Positions 30,068 through 38,869 are shown, counted from the first letter of the stretch. The stretch: DNA of 64,000 nt from Georgenia soli (GCF_002563695.1 NZ_PDJI01000004.1:2418001-2482000); one strand, 5' to 3'. Numbers and translations: made by a program. Notes: generated by a model from the letters alone, not told the origin.

Positions 30068-30466
30068 TCACGGGCCCTGCGTCGTCGGGATGGTGCCGGC
30101 CGTCTCGGCTTGGTCCGCGGTCTCGGTGACCGTCGGGCGGACCTCCACCGGCTCGCCGTCGGAGATGATCCCGACGAGCTGGAGCAGGTCGGGCAGGTCG
30201 TCCGTCTCCACCAGGTAGAACCCGCCGAGCTGCTCCACCGTCTCGGCGTAGGGGCCCTCGCTGATGCTCACGCCCTCAGCGGTCCCGCGCACGACGGTCG
30301 CCGCGGCCGCCACGGCCAGCTCCGCTCCTCCTGTGATGCGGTGCCCCCGCTCGCCCGCGAGCCGCGAGAACTCCCCGTGCCTCTCGTACGCCCTGCGCCG
30401 GGCGGTCTCGTCGGCCTCGGCCCAGACCCGCTCGTCCCCGTGCAGCAGGATCATGTACTCGGTCAT
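30068..30466 (-). CDS. YCII/DGPF-domain protein, partner of the ECF42 sigma factor, 132 aa
   Basis: A dimeric alpha-beta barrel protein of the YCII superfamily. The diagnostic block is SEGPYAETVEQLGGFYLVE (the DGPF motif variant), preceded by MTEYMILLHGDE. The ATG at 30466 has GAAGGAGA at good spacing. It lies 72 bp upstream of the ECF42 sigma gene, the conserved arrangement of this group. It is probably a target, or a partner in sensing, of the sigma factor; its enzymatic activity, if any, is unknown. The C-terminal ~25 residues are Thr-rich and non-conserved. Confidence 0.9.
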   Translation of the reverse strand: MTEYMILLHGDERVWAEADETARRRAYERHGEFSRLAGERGHRITGGAELAVAAAATVVRGTAEGVSISEGPYAETVEQLGGFYLVETDDLPDLLQLVGIISDGEPVEVRPTVTETADQAETAGTIPTTQGP

Positions 30467-30645
30467 CGTCGATCTCCTTCGTCGTGCGGCCTCCGTCGGC
30501 CGGGAGGAAGTCCCTCCGTCAGCATGACGGGTGAGGGTGGGCGAGATCGACAGAGCGGTGAGAAATCTCCGAGAGTTCCGGGCTTCGTGCGGCTGTCGCC
30601 GACGGCGCTGGCCGTGCCCGGTGTCCCAGCGGGAGCGGCGGAGGC

Positions 30646-31368
30646 TCAGGCGGGGTCGTTCTCGTCGGCCGGCCCGGTCCCGTGCTCGGCCCCGTGCCCG
30701 GCGCGGTGCTCCACGCGCATGGCGCGCACCCGGGTCACGACGAACCACGCGAGGAACAGGATGACCGCGACGATGACGATCTTGGAGAAGACGCCGACGT
30801 AGTTCTCGACGATGTGCCAGTTCTCCCCGAGGGCGTAGCCCGCGACGATCAGCACGGTGTTCCACACCAGAGATCCCGCGAGCGTCAGGGCGGTGAAGAG
30901 CAAGAACGGCATGTGCGTGATGCCGGCGGGGATCGAGATGAGCGACCGGAAGATCGGGATCATCCGCCCCAGGAAGACGGTGCCCTTGCCGTGCTTGTGG
31001 AACCAGGCCTCGGTCTTGTCGACGTCCTCGATCTTGATCAGCGGCAGCCAGTTCATGATGGCGCGCGTGCGCTCGCGGCCGAGCAGCGCGCCCGCGCCGT
31101 AGAGCAGCCAGGCGCCGACGACGGAACCGCCCGTGCACCAGGCGATCACCTCGATGAGCCCGAGGCTGCCCTGCGAGGCGGTGAACCCGGCCAGCGGCAG
31201 GATCACCTCGCTGGGCAGCGGCGGGAACAGGTTCTCCAGCGCGATGAGCAGGGCAGCGCCGAGACCGCCGAGGCTCTCCATCACGTTCACCGCCCACGCG
31301 GCGATACCGGTCAGAGGTGCGCCGGCGGCGGCGGACTGGGCGGGGAGGAAGGAGGCGATCACGGGCAC
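30646..31368 (-). CDS. DedA family membrane protein (putative lipid scramblase/flippase family), 240 aa
   Basis: Polytopic protein of the DedA/VTT superfamily. The re-entrant loop motifs are seen: ENLFPPLPSEVILPLAGF and later GRMIPIFRSLISIPAGITHM with the conserved Arg and Pro residues. Families of this type support undecaprenyl-phosphate or phospholipid recycling and envelope homeostasis. The start is uncertain: no ATG fits, and GTG codons at 31368 and 31362 are the best choices; 31368 is used here. The C-terminus ends in a His/Glu-rich cytoplasmic tail. Divergent from the phosphotransferase gene across 274 bp in which I see no named motif. Confidence 0.85.
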   Translation of the reverse strand: MPVIASFLPAQSAAAGAPLTGIAAWAVNVMESLGGLGAALLIALENLFPPLPSEVILPLAGFTASQGSLGLIEVIAWCTGGSVVGAWLLYGAGALLGRERTRAIMNWLPLIKIEDVDKTEAWFHKHGKGTVFLGRMIPIFRSLISIPAGITHMPFLLFTALTLAGSLVWNTVLIVAGYALGENWHIVENYVGVFSKIVIVAVILFLAWFVVTRVRAMRVEHRAGHGAEHGTGPADENDPA

Positions 31369-31642
31369 CAACGGTACGGGGGTCCGCAAGGTGGCGCCTC
31401 CACCCGTGTCGTGAGCCTGCACATGCCGCAGGTCGAGGCCCGCGCCGCCGCGTCGCCGTCGGGCGCCGCCGCCTCGTCGTCCGGTCCTGGCGCCGAGGGC
31501 GGCGCTCTTGACGCAGGGTGGACGCTGTCGCGAAGGTGACGACCGAGGCGCCGCGCGCGGGACCGGCGGACGCGCAGGACGGCGGGGACAGTCCGGGACC
31601 GAACCCGCTCGGGACGCCCGGACACGCAGATCGGAGGAGCCC

Positions 31643-32524
31643 GTGCCGCGCATGCCGGTGGCCGAGGTCGACGTGGACGAGTCGCTCGTGCGGCACCTGC
31701 TCGGCGAGCAGCACGCGGACCTCGCCGCGTTGCCGCTGCGGCTCGTCGCGAACGGCTGGGACAACGTCCTGTGGCGGCTGGGGGAGGACCTCGCGGTCCG
31801 GGTCCCGCGGCGCCGGCAGGCCGCCGCGCTCGTCGAGCACGAGCAGCGCTGGCTTCCCGAGCTGGCCCCCCGGCTCCCCGTGCCCGTCCCGGTGCCCGTC
31901 CGCACCGGCGGCCCGACGGCCGGCTACCCGTGGCACTGGTCTGTCGTGCCGTGGCTGGCCGGGTCTCCCGCCGCGCACGTGCCGGCGGCCGAGCGTGACG
32001 CGACGGCGGAGCAGCTGGCCGAGTTCGTCCTGGCGCTCCACATCCCCGCCCCGCCGGACGCCCCGCACAACCCGGTGCGCGGCGTCCCGCTGTCCAGCCG
32101 GGAGGACGCCGTCCGTGAGCGCCTCGCGACCGGAGCCGTCCCGCACGCCGCCCGTGTCGAAGGCCTGTGGGAGGAGCTGGTGAGGGTCCCGCACTGGGAG
32201 GGGCCGCCGTCGTGGGTCCACGGCGACCTCCACCCGGCGAACCTCCTCCTGGACGCGGCCGGGGGCCTGGCCGCCGTCCTCGACTTCGGCGACATGACGG
32301 CCGGCGACCCGGCCACCGACCTGGCGACCGCGTGGCTCACCCTCGACGCGCCGGCCCGACGGCGGTTCGCGGACGCCCTTGGCGGGCACTACGACGACGC
32401 GGCCTGGCAGCGCGGCCGCGGCTGGGCGCTGTGCATGGCGACCGCGATGGTCGCCCACTCCGACGACGAGCCTGTGCTGGCCGCCGTCGGGCGGGAGACG
32501 CTGTGCCACGTCCTGGACGGCTGA
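31643..32524 (+). CDS. aminoglycoside phosphotransferase (APH)-like small-molecule kinase, 293 aa
   Basis: Cytoplasmic kinase of the APH/choline kinase superfamily. The Brenner motif is SWVHGDLHPANLLLD with catalytic Asp near residue 197, and the metal-binding motif is AVLDFGDMTAGDPATDLA. The N-terminal lobe has NGWDNVLWRLGEDLAVRVPRR. Actinobacterial relatives are mostly uncharacterised and not proven antibiotic-resistance enzymes; the substrate is unknown. The GTG at 31643 is supported by GGAGGA ten bases upstream; a nearby ATG at 31652 is an alternative. Confidence 0.85.
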   Translation: MPRMPVAEVDVDESLVRHLLGEQHADLAALPLRLVANGWDNVLWRLGEDLAVRVPRRRQAAALVEHEQRWLPELAPRLPVPVPVPVRTGGPTAGYPWHWSVVPWLAGSPAAHVPAAERDATAEQLAEFVLALHIPAPPDAPHNPVRGVPLSSREDAVRERLATGAVPHAARVEGLWEELVRVPHWEGPPSWVHGDLHPANLLLDAAGGLAAVLDFGDMTAGDPATDLATAWLTLDAPARRRFADALGGHYDDAAWQRGRGWALCMATAMVAHSDDEPVLAAVGRETLCHVLDG

Positions 32525-32589
32525 CGCCTAACTCGGCCTGACGTCCACCCCGGCTTGCTCAGCACGGGACCTCTTGGTCGTGACGTCGG

Positions 32590-32616
32590 GGCGGTCCGGC
32601 GCGGAGCCGGACCGCC
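32590..32616. terminator. strong bidirectional terminator hairpin
   Basis: GGCGGTCCGGC (32590-32600) and GCCGGACCGCC (32606-32616) form a perfect 11-bp stem with a 5-nt loop. It lies between the convergent stops at 32524 and 32623, directly at the purB end. No U-run follows. Confidence 0.8.
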
Positions 32617-32622
32617 GGGCGG

Positions 32623-34059
32623 TCAGTCGTCCAGGTGCCGCACGAGGGACGCCGCCAGCCCGGTGTACGTGGCCGGCTCGAGCGCGAGAAGGCGCGCCTC
32701 GACGTCGTCGGGAAGCCCCAGGCCGGCGATGAACTCGCGCATGCCCGGCCCGTCCACGCGACGCCCCCGGGTGAGCTCCTTGAGGCGCTCGTAGGGGTCC
32801 TCCATACCGGTGGCGCCCGCGATCGACGCCGCGCGCATGGCCTGCTGCACGGCCTCGCCGAGCACCTCCCAGTTGGCGTCGAGGTCGCGGGCGAGGGCGT
32901 CCTGGTCGACGTCGAGGCCGGCGAGCCCGCGGCGCACGTTGTCGACGGCGAGGAGGGAGTGGCCGAAGGCGGTGCCGATGTTGCGCTGCGTGCTGGAGTC
33001 GGTGAGGTCGCGCTGGAGGCGGGAGGTCACGAGCGTCGAGGCGAGCGTGTCCAGCAGCGCGCAGGAGATCTCGAGGTTGGCCTCGGCGTTCTCGAAGCGG
33101 ATCGGGTTGACCTTGTGCGGCATCGTCGAGGACCCGGTGGAGCCCTGCGCGGAGAGGCGCTGGCGGAAGTAGCCGAGCGAGATGTAGGTCCACACGTCGG
33201 TGGCGAGGTTGTGCAGCACCCGGTTGAAGCGGGCGACGTCGCTGTAGAGCTCGGCCTGCCAGTCGTGGGACTCGATCTGCGTGGTGAGCGGGTTCCAGGT
33301 CAGCCCCAGGTGCTCGACGAACGCCCGGGCGACGCCCTCCCAGTCGGCGCCCGGCACCGAGATCGCGTGCGCGCCGTAGGTGCCCGTGGCGCCGTTGATC
33401 TTGCCGAGGTACTCGGTGCCCGCGACCCGGCGCAGCTGGCGGCGCAGGCGGTGCGCGAGGACGGCCAGCTCCTTGCCGAGGGTGGTCGGGGTGGCCGGCT
33501 GGCCGTGCGTGCGGGCGAGCATGGCGGCGTCGGCGTGCTCGCGGGCCAGGGCGGCGACGTCGTCGGTCATCGCGGCGGCGGCGGGCAGCCACACCTGCTC
33601 GACGGCGTCGCGCACCGTGATCGCGTAGGAGAGGTTGTTGACGTCCTCGCTGGTGCAGAAGATGTGGACGATCTCGTGCACACGGGGCAGCACGGTGTCC
33701 TCGCCGAGGGTGGCCGGGGCGGCGTCGAGGCGACGCTTGAGGAAGTACTCGACGGCCTTGACGTCGTGCAGCGTCTCGCGCTCGATCTCGCCGAGCTCGG
33801 CGATCTCCTCGGCGCCGAAGGTGGCGACGACGTCGCGCAGGTAGTCCTTGTCGGCGTCGGTGAGGCGGGGGGCGCCGGGCAGGACGCCGTGGTCGGTGAG
33901 GTGGATGAGCCACTCGACCTCGACGTGCAGGCGGGCGCGGTTGAGCGCCGCCTCGGAGAGATGGTTGGTCAGCGGGGCGACGGTGCGCCGGTACCGGGCG
34001 TCCAGAGCTCCCAGGGCGACGGGCGGGGTCAGGGTGGCCAGGTCGACGCGATCGCTCAT
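32623..34059 (-). CDS. purB: adenylosuccinate lyase, 478 aa
   Basis: Purine biosynthesis enzyme that removes fumarate from SAICAR and from adenylosuccinate. The superfamily signature GSSTMPHKVNPIRFENAE lies near residue 310 and contains the flexible catalytic loop. An N-terminal PVALGALDARYRRTVAPL and the mid-region ARTHGQPATPTTLGKE (catalytic His) are family markers. Length is normal for the longer bacterial PurB type. The ATG at 34059 (MSDRVDL) is chosen. Divergent from the RDD gene across 160 bp. Confidence 0.96.
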   Translation of the reverse strand: MSDRVDLATLTPPVALGALDARYRRTVAPLTNHLSEAALNRARLHVEVEWLIHLTDHGVLPGAPRLTDADKDYLRDVVATFGAEEIAELGEIERETLHDVKAVEYFLKRRLDAAPATLGEDTVLPRVHEIVHIFCTSEDVNNLSYAITVRDAVEQVWLPAAAAMTDDVAALAREHADAAMLARTHGQPATPTTLGKELAVLAHRLRRQLRRVAGTEYLGKINGATGTYGAHAISVPGADWEGVARAFVEHLGLTWNPLTTQIESHDWQAELYSDVARFNRVLHNLATDVWTYISLGYFRQRLSAQGSTGSSTMPHKVNPIRFENAEANLEISCALLDTLASTLVTSRLQRDLTDSSTQRNIGTAFGHSLLAVDNVRRGLAGLDVDQDALARDLDANWEVLGEAVQQAMRAASIAGATGMEDPYERLKELTRGRRVDGPGMREFIAGLGLPDDVEARLLALEPATYTGLAASLVRHLDD

Positions 34060-34219
34060 GCGCCGCATTCTTCCAGCCGTCCGTGCGGGCCGCCGGGGGC
34101 GTCCGTCGGCCGGTCGCCCCGGGGTGGGGAGGGGGAGATGTACCCGTCGGAACCGCCTTTTCTGGCGGGAGCGGTCTGATACAACTCCCGGCAGGCACAC
34201 ATCGACCGAGGGATCTCGC

Positions 34220-35104
34220 ATGAGCAACGACCACAACCCGTACGCGCCCGCCGATGAGCAGGGTCACGGGCAGCCGGCCTCGCAGGGCTACGACCAGAAC
34301 TACGGCCAGCCGGCACAGGACTTCGGCCAGTCCGCCCCGTCCTACGGGGACCAGTCCCAGGCTCACGGCCGGCCCGTTCGTGCCTACGGGCAGACCGGCC
34401 GGCCGGGGTACGGCGACTACGGCGTCCCCGCCGCGCCGCAGTACGGCCAGCAGCAGTTCGGCCAGGGCCAGTACGGCGAGGGCCAGTACGGCGAGGGCCA
34501 GTACGGGCAGCCGCAGGTCGGGCAGCAGCCGTACGGCCAGCAGCAGTTCGGCCATCCCCAGTCCGGCCAGCAGCCGTACGGCCAGCAGCAGTTCGGGCAG
34601 TCCCAGTACGGCCAGCAGTCGTACGGCTACGCGCCGGGGTACGGCGGCCCGGGCGTGCGCCACGACTTCGCCAGCTGGTTCCAGCGCGTGGGCGCCTCCC
34701 TGATCGACAGCCTCGTCACAGTTGTCCCGTCGCTCATCTGCTACATGATCGCGATGGTGACCGGAGAGCCCGCTGTCGACGCGTGGGGCGAGCCGACCAT
34801 CGAGCCGACCGGGTTCGGGGTGCTCATGATCTTCCTGGGTCTGGCCCTGCAGTTCGGCCTCTGGCTCTGGAACCGCGTGCTGCGTCAGGGCAGGACGGGG
34901 CAGTCGCTGGGCAAGTCCGCCCTCGGCATCAGGCTCGTCAAGGAGGAGACCGGGCAGCCGACCGGCGCCGGTCTGGCGGTGGGTCGCGAGTTCGCGCACA
35001 TCCTCGACGGCTTCTTCTACCTGGGCTACCTCTGGCCGCTGTGGGACGAGAAGAAGCAGACGTTCGCCGACAAGATCTGCGGCACGCTCGTCGTGCGCGC
35101 CTGA
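34220..35104 (+). CDS. RDD family membrane protein with prion-like YGQ-rich N-terminus, 294 aa
   Basis: Residues ~1-145 are low complexity, dominated by Gln, Gly and Tyr in repeats such as QYGEGQYGEGQYGQ and QQPYGQQQFG (the latter repeated), with almost no charge or hydrophobic clusters, so this part is disordered. The C-terminal part is an RDD domain with ~3 membrane helices (ASLIDSLVTVVPSLICYMIAM, FGVLMIFLGLALQFGLWLW) and GQSLGKSALGIRLVKEETG, ending KKQTFADKICGTLVVRA. The RDD family is of uncertain function, sometimes transport-related. The ATG at 34220 starts MSNDHNPYAP. Tail repeats are direct at DNA level and may vary between strains. Confidence 0.87.
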   Translation: MSNDHNPYAPADEQGHGQPASQGYDQNYGQPAQDFGQSAPSYGDQSQAHGRPVRAYGQTGRPGYGDYGVPAAPQYGQQQFGQGQYGEGQYGEGQYGQPQVGQQPYGQQQFGHPQSGQQPYGQQQFGQSQYGQQSYGYAPGYGGPGVRHDFASWFQRVGASLIDSLVTVVPSLICYMIAMVTGEPAVDAWGEPTIEPTGFGVLMIFLGLALQFGLWLWNRVLRQGRTGQSLGKSALGIRLVKEETGQPTGAGLAVGREFAHILDGFFYLGYLWPLWDEKKQTFADKICGTLVVRA

Positions 35105-35193
35105 CGGTCGGTAAGTGACCGTGCGCAGGTGAAGTCGGCCCCGGCAGACTTCTTCTCCGCAGGTCGGCTTCACCTGCGCAGACCGACTGACAG
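35101..35193. repeat. ~90-bp imperfect palindromic element, copy 2
   Basis: A perfect 13-bp inverted repeat, TGCGCAGGTGAAG (35122-35134) and CTTCACCTGCGCA (35168-35180), is nested inside outer arms GTCGGT (35107-35112) and ACCGAC (35182-35187). Inner GAAGTC/GACTTC pairing is also possible. It starts at the RDD gene stop. It shares GTAAGT, TGCGCAG and GAAGTCGGC in the same order with the element at 23982-24043. It may also act as the RDD gene terminator. Confidence 0.7.
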
Positions 35194-35302
35194 AACCGGT
35201 GACGGTGGGCGTCGCCCGGGGCGAACCGTCCAGGTGTCACCCGCAGTGCGGGCAGGCGCGCGGGCGGGCATGCTCGTCACAGCCCCATCCCTGGAGGAAA
35301 CG

Positions 35303-35893
35303 ATGTCCGACCTCGTCATCGTCCGGCACGGTGAGACGGAGTGGAGCCTGTCCGGGCAGCACACCGGCAGGACCGACATCCCGCTCACCGCACGCGGTGA
35401 GGCGCAGGCACGGCAGCTCCTCGACAACGTCGGCGAGCACACGTTCACCAAGGTGCTCGTCAGCCCGCGCCAGCGCGCACGCCGCACCGCCGAGCTCGCC
35501 GGCATCGAGGACTTCGAGACCGACGACGCCCTCGTCGAGTGGGACTACGGCGAGGTGGAGGGCGTGACGACCGCCGACGTCAACGCCCGGCGGGAGGCCG
35601 AGGGACTGCCGGCGTGGAACCTGTGGACGGACGGGGCGCCGGGCGGGGAGAGCGTCGACGACGTCGTCGCCCGGGTGGACGGCGTGCTGGCCCGCGTCCG
35701 AGGCCTGCTCGACGACGGTGACGTGCTCGTCGTCGGGCACAGCCACTTCTCGCGGATGATGGTCGCGCGCTGGCTCGGCCTGCCGGGGCGCTACGGGGAG
35801 AACTTCCTGCTCGACGCCGCGCACTGGGCGGTCCTCGGGCACAAGCGCGGCGCGCCGGTCGTCAAGCACTGGAGCGTCCCGCCGACGGCGTAG
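35303..35893 (+). CDS. histidine phosphatase family protein, 196 aa
   Basis: Phosphoglycerate-mutase-like fold. The catalytic motif is VIVRHGETEWSLSGQHTGRTDIPLT with the phospho-His at residue 8; LVSPRQRARRTAEL supplies conserved arginines, and the second His lies in VLVVGHSHFSRMM. The pattern is close to acid phosphatase/GpmB-like actinobacterial proteins. It differs clearly from the family member at 1064-1732. The ATG at 35303 follows GGAGGAAAC. The substrate is unknown. The stop region is duplicated just downstream. Confidence 0.88.
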   Translation: MSDLVIVRHGETEWSLSGQHTGRTDIPLTARGEAQARQLLDNVGEHTFTKVLVSPRQRARRTAELAGIEDFETDDALVEWDYGEVEGVTTADVNARREAEGLPAWNLWTDGAPGGESVDDVVARVDGVLARVRGLLDDGDVLVVGHSHFSRMMVARWLGLPGRYGENFLLDAAHWAVLGHKRGAPVVKHWSVPPTA

Positions 35894-35918
35894 GTGCGCC
35901 CGCCGACGGCGTAGGTGC
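35878..35918 (+). repeat. exact 20-bp direct duplication spanning a stop codon
   Basis: CCCGCCGACGGCGTAGGTGC occurs at 35878-35897, covering the last codons and TAG of the histidine phosphatase gene, and again at 35899-35918, with a period of 21 bp. Similar stop-spanning duplications follow the genes ending at 26771 and 43084. Confidence 0.85.
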
Positions 35919-35975
35919 CGCCCGCGGGCGCCGTCGGTTCGTCCGCGACGGTGCTGCGGACCACGCGCGGCGCGG

Positions 35976-37082
35976 TCACCGGACCAGGTGCTCGGGCACC
36001 ACGTCCTCGCGCACGGTGAGACCGTGCCCGGGCGAACCCGGGTCGGGGCGAACGGTGCCGCCGGCGGGGTCGAGCGTGCCGTCGAAGACCATCGACTCGA
36101 CCCGGACGTGGTCGTGGAACCACTCCAGATGGCGCAGGTTGGGCACCGCGGCCGCGACGTGGGCGTGCAGGTGCGGGGCACAGTGGCCGGACACCTCCAG
36201 CCCGTGCGCGGCGGCGACGGCGGCCGCCCGGAGAAACTCGGTGATGCCGCCGCACCGGGAGACGTCGAGCTGCTGGCAGTCCACGGCACCGGACTCGCAC
36301 ATCCGTCGGACGGTGAAGAGGTCCCACGCGTACTCACCGGCGGCCACGTCTGCGGGCACGGCGGCCCGCACCTGCGCCAGCCCGACGAGGTCGTCGGAGG
36401 ACACGGGTTCCTCGAACCACGTGATCCGGGGGTCACCGACGCGTTCGAGCACCCGCACCGCCTGGGCGCGGCCGTAGGCGCCGTTGGCGTCGACGAAGAG
36501 CTCCGCGGCGTCGTCGATAACCCGACGGGCCTGGCGCATCCTCAGCACGTCGCGGTCCTCCGCCGTGCCGCGGGCCTCCCCGATCTTGATCTTCACCCGC
36601 GGGATGCCCTGCCCGTGGACCCATCCACCGAGCTGCTCCGCGAGGCGAGCCTCGTCGTAGGTGGTGAACCCGCCGCTGCCGTACACCGGCACCTCCGCCC
36701 GGACCGCGCCGAGGAGCTGGTGCAGGGCCAGACCCAGCAGACGCGCCTTGAGGTCCCACAGCGCCACGTCGACGGCGGAGATCGCGCACCCGACCAACCC
36801 CGGCCGTCCGGCGTTGCGCACCGCCCGGGCCATGGCGTCCGCGGCCCCGGGCACGTCCATGGCGTCCCGGCCGGTGACGACCGGGGCGAGCAGCTCCTGG
36901 ACGACGGCGGAGGTAGCGCCCGGAGCGTAGGTCCAGCCGGTGCCCGCCTGGTCGGCGGCGCGGGCCTGGACGAGCACCATGGTGGTGGAGTCCCAGGCGA
37001 ACGTGCCGTCCGCCTCCGGCGCGTCGGTCGGCACGGTCAGCGCCCGAGCCGTCACCGCGGTCACGGAGGGTCCGTCGGTCAT
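35976..37082 (-). CDS. enolase-superfamily (mandelate racemase/muconate lactonizing-like) enzyme, 368 aa
   Basis: Two-domain enzyme: N-terminal capping domain, then a modified TIM barrel. VKIKIGEARG carries the catalytic KxK. Metal ligands are recognisable as Asp in LFVDANGAYG, Glu in ITWFEEPVSSDD, and a third acidic residue in AAGEYAWDLF. The later His in SGHCAPHLHAH resembles the mandelate-racemase-type barrel end. It abstracts an alpha proton from a carboxylate substrate; members include sugar acid dehydratases and racemases, and the exact substrate is unknown. Its ATG overlaps the ThDP enzyme's stop by four bases (ATGA), so the two are coupled. Confidence 0.85.
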   Translation of the reverse strand: MTDGPSVTAVTARALTVPTDAPEADGTFAWDSTTMVLVQARAADQAGTGWTYAPGATSAVVQELLAPVVTGRDAMDVPGAADAMARAVRNAGRPGLVGCAISAVDVALWDLKARLLGLALHQLLGAVRAEVPVYGSGGFTTYDEARLAEQLGGWVHGQGIPRVKIKIGEARGTAEDRDVLRMRQARRVIDDAAELFVDANGAYGRAQAVRVLERVGDPRITWFEEPVSSDDLVGLAQVRAAVPADVAAGEYAWDLFTVRRMCESGAVDCQQLDVSRCGGITEFLRAAAVAAAHGLEVSGHCAPHLHAHVAAAVPNLRHLEWFHDHVRVESMVFDGTLDPAGGTVRPDPGSPGHGLTVREDVVPEHLVR

Positions 37083-38869
37083 GGCTTGCGGCCGGGCAGG
37101 AAGTCCTGGGCCTTCGTCCTCACGCCCTCCTTGATGATCCCCCAGCGGTCCTCGTCACCCTTGAACAGGGCCCGCGCGGTGCTCGCGGCCTGCTCGTACG
37201 TGACGTGCGGGGGGATCGGCGGGACGTCGGGGTCGGTGCGGACGTCCAGCAGCGCGGGGCGGTCGGCGCTCAGGGCCCGCTCCCACGCGGCTCCGACGTC
37301 GCCCGGCGTCGTGACGGAGATGCCCTCCAGCCCCAGGCTCCTGGCGAACGCCGCGTAGTCGACGTCGGGAAGCGTCTGCGACTCCACGAACTTGGGCTCC
37401 CCGCCCATCGCGCGCAGCTCCCACGTCACCTGGTTGAGGTCGTCGTTGTGCAGGACGGCGACGACGAGGCGCGGGTCGGCCCACTCCTCCCAGTACCGCT
37501 TGATCGTGATGAGCTCGGCCATGCCGTTCATCTGCATCGCGCCGTCGCCGGCGAGGACGACGACGGGCCGGTCCGGGTGCGCCACCTTCGCCCCGATCCC
37601 GTAGGGCACGCCCGGACCCATGGTCGCGAGGTTGCCCGAAAGCGAGCCGCGCATGCCGTCCCGGAACCGCAGGTGCCGCGCGTACCAGTTCGCGGCCGAG
37701 CCCGAGTCCGACGTGACGATGACGTCGTCGGGCAGGCGCGGCGAGAGCTCGGCGAACAGCAGCATGGGGTTGATCGGGTTCGCCTCCACGTGCGCGCGCC
37801 GGTCCATGAGGCCCCACCAGTCGGCCACCCCGGCCTCGACCTTCTCCCGCCAGGACCGGTCCTCCTTGCGGTCGAGGAGCGGGATCAGGGCGCGCAGCGT
37901 CGCACGGGCGTCACCGACCAGGTTGATCTCGTAGGGGTAGCGCATGCCGATCCGGGAGGGGTCGATGTCGATCTGGACCGCTCGGGCCTGGTCGTAGGGC
38001 GGCATGAACTCGCTGTAGGGGAACGTCGACCCCACGGTGAGCAGCGTGTCGCAGTCCTGCATGAGGTCCCAGCTGGGGCGGGTGCCGAGCAGGCCGATGG
38101 AGCCGGTGACCCAGGGCAGCTCGTCGGAGAGGACGTCCTTGCCGAGGAGCGCCTTGGCCGCCCCGGCGCCGAGCAGCTCGGCGACCTCCTCCACCTCGGC
38201 GCGGGCCCCGCGGGCGCCCGACCCGACGAGCAGGGCGACCCTGCTGCCGGCGTTGAGCAGCTCGGCGGCACGGCGCACGCCGGCGTCGTCGGGAACCGCC
38301 GTCGGCCACTCCACCCCGAGGGAGGAGGGGACCATCTTGGAGGTGTGGGTGGGGGCCGTGTACTCGAGGTCCTGCACGTCGGACGGGATGATGACCGCCG
38401 TCGGGGAACGACGTCCCAGCGCCGTGCGGACCGCCCGGTCGAGAACGTTGGGGAGCTGCTCGGGGACCACGACGGTCTGCAGGTAGTCGCTGGCGACGTC
38501 CTTGAACAGCGCCATGAGGTCGACCTCCTGCTGGTAGGCGCCGCCGAGGCCGCTGCGGGCGGTCTGCCCGACGATCGCGACGACGGGCACCTGGTCGAGC
38601 TTGGCGTCGTAGAGGCCGTTGAGCAGGTGGATCGCACCGGGGCCGGAGGTGGCGAGGCAGACCCCGAGCCGGCCGGTGAACTTCGCGTACCCGACGGCCT
38701 CGAAGGCCGCCATCTCCTCGTGCCGGGCGTGGATGAAGCGCGGACTGTCGCCGGCGCGGCCGAAGGCGGCCACGATCCCGTTGATGCCGTCCCCGGGGTA
38801 GGCGAAGACCGTGTCCACGTCCCAGGCGCGCAGGCGCGCGAGGAGGTGGTCGGCGACGGTTGCGGACAT
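37079..38869 (-). CDS. thiamine-diphosphate-dependent enzyme, pyruvate oxidase/acetolactate-synthase-like, 596 aa
   Basis: Three-domain ThDP enzyme. The conserved Glu of the cofactor ylide lies in ARHEEMAAFEAVGYAK. A central DHS-like domain follows, and the ThDP motif GDGAMQMNGMAEL runs to HNDDLNQVTW. The N-terminal VFAYPGDGINGIVAAF is typical of the group. Sequence style matches the YdaP-like proteins annotated as pyruvate oxidase in actinobacteria and Bacillus. No regulatory ACT partner is present, so acetolactate synthase activity is less likely. It overlaps the enolase-type gene by ATGA and follows the GMC gene at 55 bp. Confidence 0.85.
   Translation of the reverse strand: MSATVADHLLARLRAWDVDTVFAYPGDGINGIVAAFGRAGDSPRFIHARHEEMAAFEAVGYAKFTGRLGVCLATSGPGAIHLLNGLYDAKLDQVPVVAIVGQTARSGLGGAYQQEVDLMALFKDVASDYLQTVVVPEQLPNVLDRAVRTALGRRSPTAVIIPSDVQDLEYTAPTHTSKMVPSSLGVEWPTAVPDDAGVRRAAELLNAGSRVALLVGSGARGARAEVEEVAELLGAGAAKALLGKDVLSDELPWVTGSIGLLGTRPSWDLMQDCDTLLTVGSTFPYSEFMPPYDQARAVQIDIDPSRIGMRYPYEINLVGDARATLRALIPLLDRKEDRSWREKVEAGVADWWGLMDRRAHVEANPINPMLLFAELSPRLPDDVIVTSDSGSAANWYARHLRFRDGMRGSLSGNLATMGPGVPYGIGAKVAHPDRPVVVLAGDGAMQMNGMAELITIKRYWEEWADPRLVVAVLHNDDLNQVTWELRAMGGEPKFVESQTLPDVDYAAFARSLGLEGISVTTPGDVGAAWERALSADRPALLDVRTDPDVPPIPPHVTYEQAASTARALFKGDEDRWGIIKEGVRTKAQDFLPGRKP

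Noticed and set aside
31643..32524. Aminoglycoside resistance gene
   Set aside because: APH motifs are general to a broad kinase superfamily; there is no resistance gene context and no specific match to known aminoglycoside-modifying subfamilies.
37079..38869. Acetolactate synthase large subunit (ilvB)
   Set aside because: No small regulatory subunit or branched-chain pathway genes are nearby, and the sequence style fits YdaP/pyruvate oxidase-like proteins better.
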